A stretch of 34,399 nucleotides of DNA from Lamprocystis purpurea DSM 4197 (GTDB lineage Bacteria; Pseudomonadota; Gammaproteobacteria; Chromatiales; Chromatiaceae). The notes beneath the pieces were generated by a model. That model was given only the letters and a program-made list of their open reading frames with translations. It searched no databases and was not told the DNA's origin. This document shows, in pieces, positions 30,114 through 34,399 of this stretch. How positions within the stretch are numbered: the stretch's first letter is position 1; every line of letters begins with the position of its first letter. The translations under genes and the position numbers were made by a program. Where the stretch lies: NCBI RefSeq assembly GCF_000379525.1, contig NZ_KB902519.1, positions 17,991 to 52,389 on the forward strand, written 5' to 3'.

Positions 30114-31076
30114 TCACGGCCGCAGCTCATGGAGGGTGATCTCGGGCAGGCAATTGAGCCGGGCGTTGACTACCGAACTGCCGGCGCCGACCGAGGTGTA
30201 GCCGCTCATGGTCCCATAGGACCAGGACCCGGCGGCGAGGCGGCGCGGGCAGCGGGCGTCCCAGGTCAGCGCATAGCCGCCGGGCAGGCAGATCTGACCG
30301 CCATGGGTGTGCCCGCAGAGCATGGCCTGGAAGCCGGCGTGGGCGGCCTGGCGATAGACTTCCGGAGTATGTGAGAGGAGCAGGGCGACGCCGTCGGGGG
30401 GGATGGCGGCGGCGGCCTGGTGAAGATTGTGGACCTGGTAGTAATGGGCGTCATCGATGCCGGCCAGGTGAAGCACGGCGCCGGCCCGGTCGATCGGCAC
30501 GGATTCGTTCAGCAGGACTCTGATCCCCATGGCTTCCAGCCCCGGCACCAGGCGGATCGTGTCATGGTTGCCGAGAATCGCGTAAATGGGTGCCTGCAAA
30601 CTGCGTCGGATCCGTGCCAGGCCGTCCAGTGCCGGTTGGAAGGGGCCATAGGTACGGGCGCGGTAATCCCCGGTGAGCACGCACAGGTCATAGTCCAGTC
30701 CGCGCAGGCGCTCACAGATTGCTTGGGTAATGCGGGGGTCCAGGTCCGTGTGCAGATCGCTCAGGTGCAGCAGCCGCAGCCCCTCGAACGGGCGCGGCAG
30801 TCCGGCGATGGTCAGCCGGTTGTGCGTGAGCCGGATGGTCCGGGCATTGCGTTGGGCGCGCTCATAGAGACCGACCAGTCGCAAGGCGGTGCGGATGAAG
30901 CCGTGAACCGAATACCAGTTCTCCGGATAGAAAAAATGCGCCCCCGCACGGGCAAAGCAAAAGACCTCGTGGTCGCCCTCCAGCCCCAGGCGCTGGCGCA
31001 GGTGGGTGCGGCCGATCCGCTCCTCCAGTGCCAAAAATTCGGCCAGAGTGTCGTTTGAGGTATCAGGGTCTTGCAT
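30114..31076 (-). CDS. YkuE-like metallophosphoesterase
   Basis: This 320-residue calcineurin-like phosphoesterase has all metal motifs: S-D-L-H-T (106-110), G-D-Y-R-A (136-140), L-G-N-H-D (168-172), L-S-H-T-P (235-239) and C-G-H-T-H-G-G-Q (254-261). The N-terminal 95 residues are not catalytic. The Q-containing GHTHGGQ motif is that of YkuE/YaeI-type enzymes, which cleave phosphodiester bonds, in some cases of lipid head groups. There is no clear signal peptide or transmembrane helix. It is 43 bp upstream of the start of the broken kef gene and on the same strand, so an operon is possible. Substrate is not assigned. Confidence 0.88.
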   Translation of the reverse strand: MQDPDTSNDTLAEFLALEERIGRTHLRQRLGLEGDHEVFCFARAGAHFFYPENWYSVHGFIRTALRLVGLYERAQRNARTIRLTHNRLTIAGLPRPFEGLRLLHLSDLHTDLDPRITQAICERLRGLDYDLCVLTGDYRARTYGPFQPALDGLARIRRSLQAPIYAILGNHDTIRLVPGLEAMGIRVLLNESVPIDRAGAVLHLAGIDDAHYYQVHNLHQAAAAIPPDGVALLLSHTPEVYRQAAHAGFQAMLCGHTHGGQICLPGGYALTWDARCPRRLAAGSWSYGTMSGYTSVGAGSSVVNARLNCLPEITLHELRP

Positions 31077-31111
31077 AGTGGCCAGGGTGCGGATCAGGAA
31101 TGGTTCACTGG

Positions 31112-31230
31112 CCTTGATCGTATTCCGGCCAGTAGTGTGCGTAGTCAGGGCTTCCAGCCCTGACGATGTCAGGCCAGGATGGCCTGACTACGCACCCGGC
31201 GAGCCCAAGTGGCCGGAATCTTGATTGAGG
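31112..31230. repeat. Palindromic REP/MITE-like repeat upstream of the phosphoesterase gene
   Basis: GTGCGTAGTCAGGG on the left and CCTGACTACGCAC on the right form the inner stem. Further out, ATTCCGGCCAGT is matched by the complement of GTGGCCGGAAT. The arms enclose smaller hairpins (CAGGGCTTCCAGCCCTG, AGGCCAGGATGGCCT). It lies in the 200-bp gap between deaD and the phosphoesterase gene. Confidence 0.7.
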
Positions 31231-31276
31231 CCCAACAGCGCGCCCGGCTGGCCGCGCTGAGCCGAGGGACGGGGAA

Positions 31277-33907
31277 TCAGTCCCGACGCTTGCGCGGAAA
31301 GCCCTGATCCGGTCGCGGCCCGCGCGGCGGACCGTCCTCACCGCCGAAGCGCCGGGGGGCCGGCGCCCGCCCGTCATCCCGCGGCCGCGGGGGGCGGCCG
31401 TCCTGATCATCGCGGCGCGGTTGCGGCGGGCGGTGGGGGCCGTCCAGGACGGAGATCTGCAGTGCCCGGCCGCGGATGAAGACCCGCTTCAGGTGGCTGA
31501 AGATCTCCCGCGGCATGCCCGCCGGCAGGTCGACGATGGCATGGTCGTCCTGGATATCGATATGACCGATGAAGCGGCCTTCCAGTCCGCTCTCGTTGGC
31601 GATGGCCCCGACGATCTCGCGCGGGGTGACGCCGTCGCGGTGTCCCACCTCGATGCGGTGCTGGATCAGGTCCGGACGATCACGGTGCCCCCGGTCATCA
31701 CGGTCGCGCGGGGGGCGGGTATCCGTGCGGGGCGCGTCGCGATAGTCGCCCTGGGGCCGGTCACGCTCGCCTTGCGGGAAGCGGTTGCCGCGGTCGTCGT
31801 CACGGGGGTCGCTCCGCCCGCTGTCCCGATTGCCGTCGCGCTCGCGGAACGGGGCCGCACCCTGATCCCGGAACGGCGGCCGGGCGTCGCGCTCGGGCCG
31901 GAACCCACGGTCGTCACGGGCCGGGCTGGGTCCCCGGTCGAAGCGGGGCGGATCGCCGCGGCCCTCTCGGTCGCGCGGGAAAGGCCGCTCGTCCGGGCGC
32001 TGGGCGCGTTCGCCCTGATAGGGCACCTGGCTGGGTTGACCACCGCGGTCGGCCCGCGGCGGACGATCGTCGCGGCCCGGCGTGCGCTCCCGGTTGTAGG
32101 CGGGTGCGGGGCGCTCTGCGCGGTTGTCGTAGCGGCGTTCGCCGCCCGCGGCGTCGCGCTCCGGGCGGGGGCCACGGTCATCCTGATCGCGCCTGGGCCG
32201 ATTCTCGTAGGGGCGTTCGAACGGGCGGCCGCCGTCCTGGCGCCGCGGGCGCTCGTAACCGCCCTCCCGGTAGTTGTCGCGCCGCGGCTCACGCGGCGTT
32301 TCTTTGACTTCGAGCGGGCGCTCGCGCTGGATCAGGTAGCTCGCGGCGGCGGCGATATCCAGCAGGTTCAGTTCCTGCTCCTTCTCGATCCGGGCGATCA
32401 GGCGGTAGAAGAAGTCGAGATCCTGCTCGGTCAGGGTTTCGCGCAGTTGGGCGGTGAACCGATCGATGCGCGAGGCGCTGAGCTGGGCGGCCGAGGGCGG
32501 GTTCATCTCCGGGATGGAGCGGCGGATGGTCCGCTCGATGGAGCGCAGCAGGCCGCGCTCGCGCGGCTCGACCAGCAGGATCGCCTTGCCGGTGCGTCCC
32601 GCCCGGCCGGTACGACCGATGCGGTGCACATAGGCCGAGGGGTCGGTGGGGATATCGAAGTTCACCACATGGCTGATCCGTTCCACGTCGAGCCCGCGGG
32701 CGGCCACGTCGGTGGCGACCAGGATGTCGAGTTTGCCGCCCTTGATGCGCTCCACCGTGCGCTCGCGCATCTCCTGATTCATGTCGCCGTTCAGCGCCTC
32801 GGCGGCGAATCCCTGCGAGCGTAGCCGGTCCGCCAGTTCGGTGGTGCCGCCCTTGGTGCGGACGAAGATCAGCATCGCATCGAAGGTTTCGAGCTCCAGG
32901 ATGCGGGTCAGCACGTCCACCTTGTGGAAACGGGTGACCACGCAATGCTGTTGGTCGATGGTGTCGACGGTGGCGGTGGCGGAGTGAATCCGGACTTCGA
33001 CCGGATCGTTCAGGTGATCACGGGCGACCCGCAGAATCTCCTGGGGCATGGTCGCGGAGAACAGGGCGACCTGTCGTTCGGGCGGGGTGTGCTCAAAGAT
33101 CCAGTCGATGTCCTCGGCGAAGCCCATGTTGAGCATTTCGTCGGCTTCGTCGAGGACCAGGGTCTTGAGTGCGCTGAGCGACAGGGTGGCGCGGCGCATG
33201 TGATCCATGATCCGCCCCGGCGTGCCGACCACGACTTGAGGAACGCGCTGGAGTTGGCGCACCTGCAACCCGTAACTTTGGCCGCCGTAGATCGGTAGAA
33301 CCTGGAAGTCTTTGAGATAGTGCGCGTAGCGCTGGAAGGCCTCGGCGACCTGGAGCGCGAGTTCGCGGGTCGGCGTCAGCACCAGCACCTGGGGCAGCGG
33401 ACAGTTCGCGTCGAGCCGGGAAAGCAGCGGCAGGGCGAAGGCCGCGGTCTTGCCGGTGCCGGTCTGCGCCTGGCCAAGCAGATCGCGCCCGGCCAGCAGA
33501 TGCGGGATGCACTCACGCTGAATCGCGGTGGTGGACTCGTAGCCCAGTTCGGCGATTGCGCGGGCGACCGCGGGGGCCAGACCCAGGTCGCCAAAGCCGT
33601 CGGCCGGGGGCAGGTCGGCGGGCTCGGGTGCGGCTGCCGTGGGCTCGGTCGCCGTCTCGCGTGCGCCCTGGTTCGTGGCGTCGACACGGGCCGCGTCAGC
33701 GGCCGGTTCGCGAATTTCCGGCTTGTCGACCCCTGGCTCCCGAGTCTCTGGTTCCTGGATGCGCGGCGTGTCGTCGTCCGGCTCGGTGAACGGTGCGGCT
33801 GGCACACCATCCTGGTCGGGCTCGACCGGGGTCTGATCGGATGTCAGTTCGGGATTGGCCTGAACCGGCGTGTCGCCGGCGTCCTCGGTCGTCTTGGGGG
33901 AGTCCAT
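31277..33907 (-). CDS. deaD: DEAD-box RNA helicase DeaD/CsdA with extended Arg/Asp-rich linker
   Basis: This 876-residue helicase has an acidic Pro/Glu/Asp-rich leader (1-100), Q-motif region (105-130), A-Q-T-G-T-G-K-T (147-154), P-T-R-E-L (179-183), T-P-G-R (229-232), D-E-A-D (253-256), S-A-T (284-286) and H-R-I-G-R-T-G-R (428-435). A dimerisation-type helical region (470-530) follows, then 210 residues rich in Arg, Asp, Pro and Gly (538-747). A DbpA-type RNA-binding domain at 750-822 and a second basic tail close the protein. E. coli DeaD is about 630 residues, so the linker and leader explain the excess. It unwinds RNA in ribosome assembly and cold adaptation. A good promoter lies at 34001-34029. 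Confidence 0.93.
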   Translation of the reverse strand: MDSPKTTEDAGDTPVQANPELTSDQTPVEPDQDGVPAAPFTEPDDDTPRIQEPETREPGVDKPEIREPAADAARVDATNQGARETATEPTAAAPEPADLPPADGFGDLGLAPAVARAIAELGYESTTAIQRECIPHLLAGRDLLGQAQTGTGKTAAFALPLLSRLDANCPLPQVLVLTPTRELALQVAEAFQRYAHYLKDFQVLPIYGGQSYGLQVRQLQRVPQVVVGTPGRIMDHMRRATLSLSALKTLVLDEADEMLNMGFAEDIDWIFEHTPPERQVALFSATMPQEILRVARDHLNDPVEVRIHSATATVDTIDQQHCVVTRFHKVDVLTRILELETFDAMLIFVRTKGGTTELADRLRSQGFAAEALNGDMNQEMRERTVERIKGGKLDILVATDVAARGLDVERISHVVNFDIPTDPSAYVHRIGRTGRAGRTGKAILLVEPRERGLLRSIERTIRRSIPEMNPPSAAQLSASRIDRFTAQLRETLTEQDLDFFYRLIARIEKEQELNLLDIAAAASYLIQRERPLEVKETPREPRRDNYREGGYERPRRQDGGRPFERPYENRPRRDQDDRGPRPERDAAGGERRYDNRAERPAPAYNRERTPGRDDRPPRADRGGQPSQVPYQGERAQRPDERPFPRDREGRGDPPRFDRGPSPARDDRGFRPERDARPPFRDQGAAPFRERDGNRDSGRSDPRDDDRGNRFPQGERDRPQGDYRDAPRTDTRPPRDRDDRGHRDRPDLIQHRIEVGHRDGVTPREIVGAIANESGLEGRFIGHIDIQDDHAIVDLPAGMPREIFSHLKRVFIRGRALQISVLDGPHRPPQPRRDDQDGRPPRPRDDGRAPAPRRFGGEDGPPRGPRPDQGFPRKRRD

Positions 33908-34324
33908 GGGGGACCTCGCAGAGTAAGTGGTGCCTGGAGTGCATCCGGGGAGAGCGTCCGAGGAGGGGGTCAGGCAGAGGGGAATCGCGGAAAACCGGGC
34001 ATTATGAGCGTTCCAGTGAGTCAGTGCAAGAAGTGATTTGCTGCGCGGCTGCTGCCGGGTGTGCGCGGCCGCTCGTCCAGTTATCGTGTTGTCCTCGTTG
34101 GTGGTGGCGAGCCTCTAGCGGTGTCCGCAACCCCCTGAACTGAAAAGCCGCCCGGCGGTGGAAAACTTTCGTTTACCCCAGCCCGGAACGAACAATCAGT
34201 CAGTTGCGCGGGTGGGCTGGGGCGGCGGGCGAAAATTCACCCCAGCGTAGCGGCGGGGTCGTGCAAAAAGGCGGCCGCCAAGGGATCATATCGTTATCGA
34301 GACGATCCTTTGCAGGAGGACCCC
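33908..34324. other. 417-bp gap: deaD leader and left flank of a probable insertion sequence
   Basis: Left part: the deaD leader and promoter on the minus strand. Right part: about 190 bp upstream of a transposase-like start, including ACCCCAGCCC and GGGCTGGGG arms (about 34175-34225) and an AGGAGGA ribosome site before 34325. The exact insertion-sequence end could not be found. No other gene is seen. Confidence 0.6.
34001..34029 (-). promoter_or_regulatory. Strong sigma-70-like promoter for deaD
   Basis: On the minus strand TTGCAC (34029-34024), a 17-bp spacer and CATAAT (34006-34001) match the consensus well. Transcription would start near 33994, about 87 bases before the deaD ATG, enough for a structured cold-shock-like leader. 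Confidence 0.6.
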
Positions 34325-34399
34325 ATGGCGGCCATTGAACCGAGCTTATTTGACTGGCGCGATGTTGACGCGCGCAGCGACCTGGAGCGGTTGTATCTG
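34325..34399 (+). CDS. Start of a probable transposase (truncated by the window edge)
   Basis: The first 25 codons of an open frame begin MAAIEPSLFDWRDVDARSDL. ATG is preceded by AGGAGGA. The opening D-V-D-A-R-S-D-L-x-R-L resembles the N terminus of DUF772-type transposases (IS5/IS1182-like) found in GC-rich gammaproteobacteria. The assignment rests on memory of this start and cannot be confirmed from 25 residues. Non-coding DNA with internal palindromes precedes it. Confidence 0.5.
   Translation, partial: MAAIEPSLFDWRDVDARSDLERLYL

Noticed and set aside
31421-32824. 467-codon open frame antisense to deaD
   Set aside because: It is the complement of the Arg/Asp-rich linker and gives a low-complexity Ala/Val/Arg product without motifs.

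Overview
The window is GC-rich, densely coded bacterial chromosome. Gene families (Feo with FeoC, DmeF, a LuxO/SypG-type sigma-54 regulator, Glk, DeaD with a DbpA domain) and the many intergenic palindromic repeats fit a gammaproteobacterium, plausibly a purple sulfur bacterium of the Chromatiaceae type. That placement is inference; no rRNA or phylogenetic marker is present.

Layout. (1) 1-10.3 kb is a transition-metal block. A nickel ECF importer (nikK-nikM, minus strand) has a NikR-like operator. A cupin gene follows on the minus strand. Then come feoA-feoA-feoB-feoC, a predicted zinc hydrolase of AstE/AspA type, a second feoB and the Co/Ni exporter dmeF on the plus strand. Two nested pairs of inverted repeats (1-37 with 10145-10181; 1573-1763 with 6293-6483) sit around these genes. 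(2) 10.3-25.7 kb is an exopolysaccharide locus: glycosyltransferases, a hexapeptide acyltransferase, a chain-length determinant, a GT2 synthase, a STAS protein, a lipoprotein, a six-SLBB export protein, a CpsD-like ATPase lacking its Walker lysine, a degenerate receiver fused to an Hpt domain, an RsbW-like kinase/receiver/PP2C fusion, and a sigma-54 response regulator. (3) 25.7-28.3 kb holds a small anchored protein, glucokinase behind a perfect FNR-type box, a CopZ-like chaperone and a CDP-archaeol-synthase-like membrane protein. (4) 28.3-34.4 kb holds a MITE-like element, a broken Kef-type antiporter gene, a metallophosphoesterase, a DEAD-box helicase with a very long Arg/Asp-rich linker, and the start of a probable transposase.

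The central observation is that region 2 has the domain inventory of the Vibrio fischeri syp (symbiosis polysaccharide) locus: SypA (STAS), SypC, SypD, SypE (kinase-REC-PP2C), a SypF-like REC-Hpt, SypG (sigma-54 regulator) and SypM/N/O/P/Q-like biosynthesis genes. It is rearranged, with regulators downstream of biosynthesis. The sensor kinase is reduced to a stand-alone protein whose receiver has lost its phospho-acceptor Asp. The simplest model is an orphan Hpt hub fed by a distant histidine kinase. It would pass phosphate to the SypG-like activator and to the receiver of the SypE-like switch, which in turn sets the phosphorylation state of the STAS protein.

Repeats are frequent and several run into gene ends, supplying the last codons or the stop of nikM, the zinc-hydrolase-like gene and the kef pseudogene.
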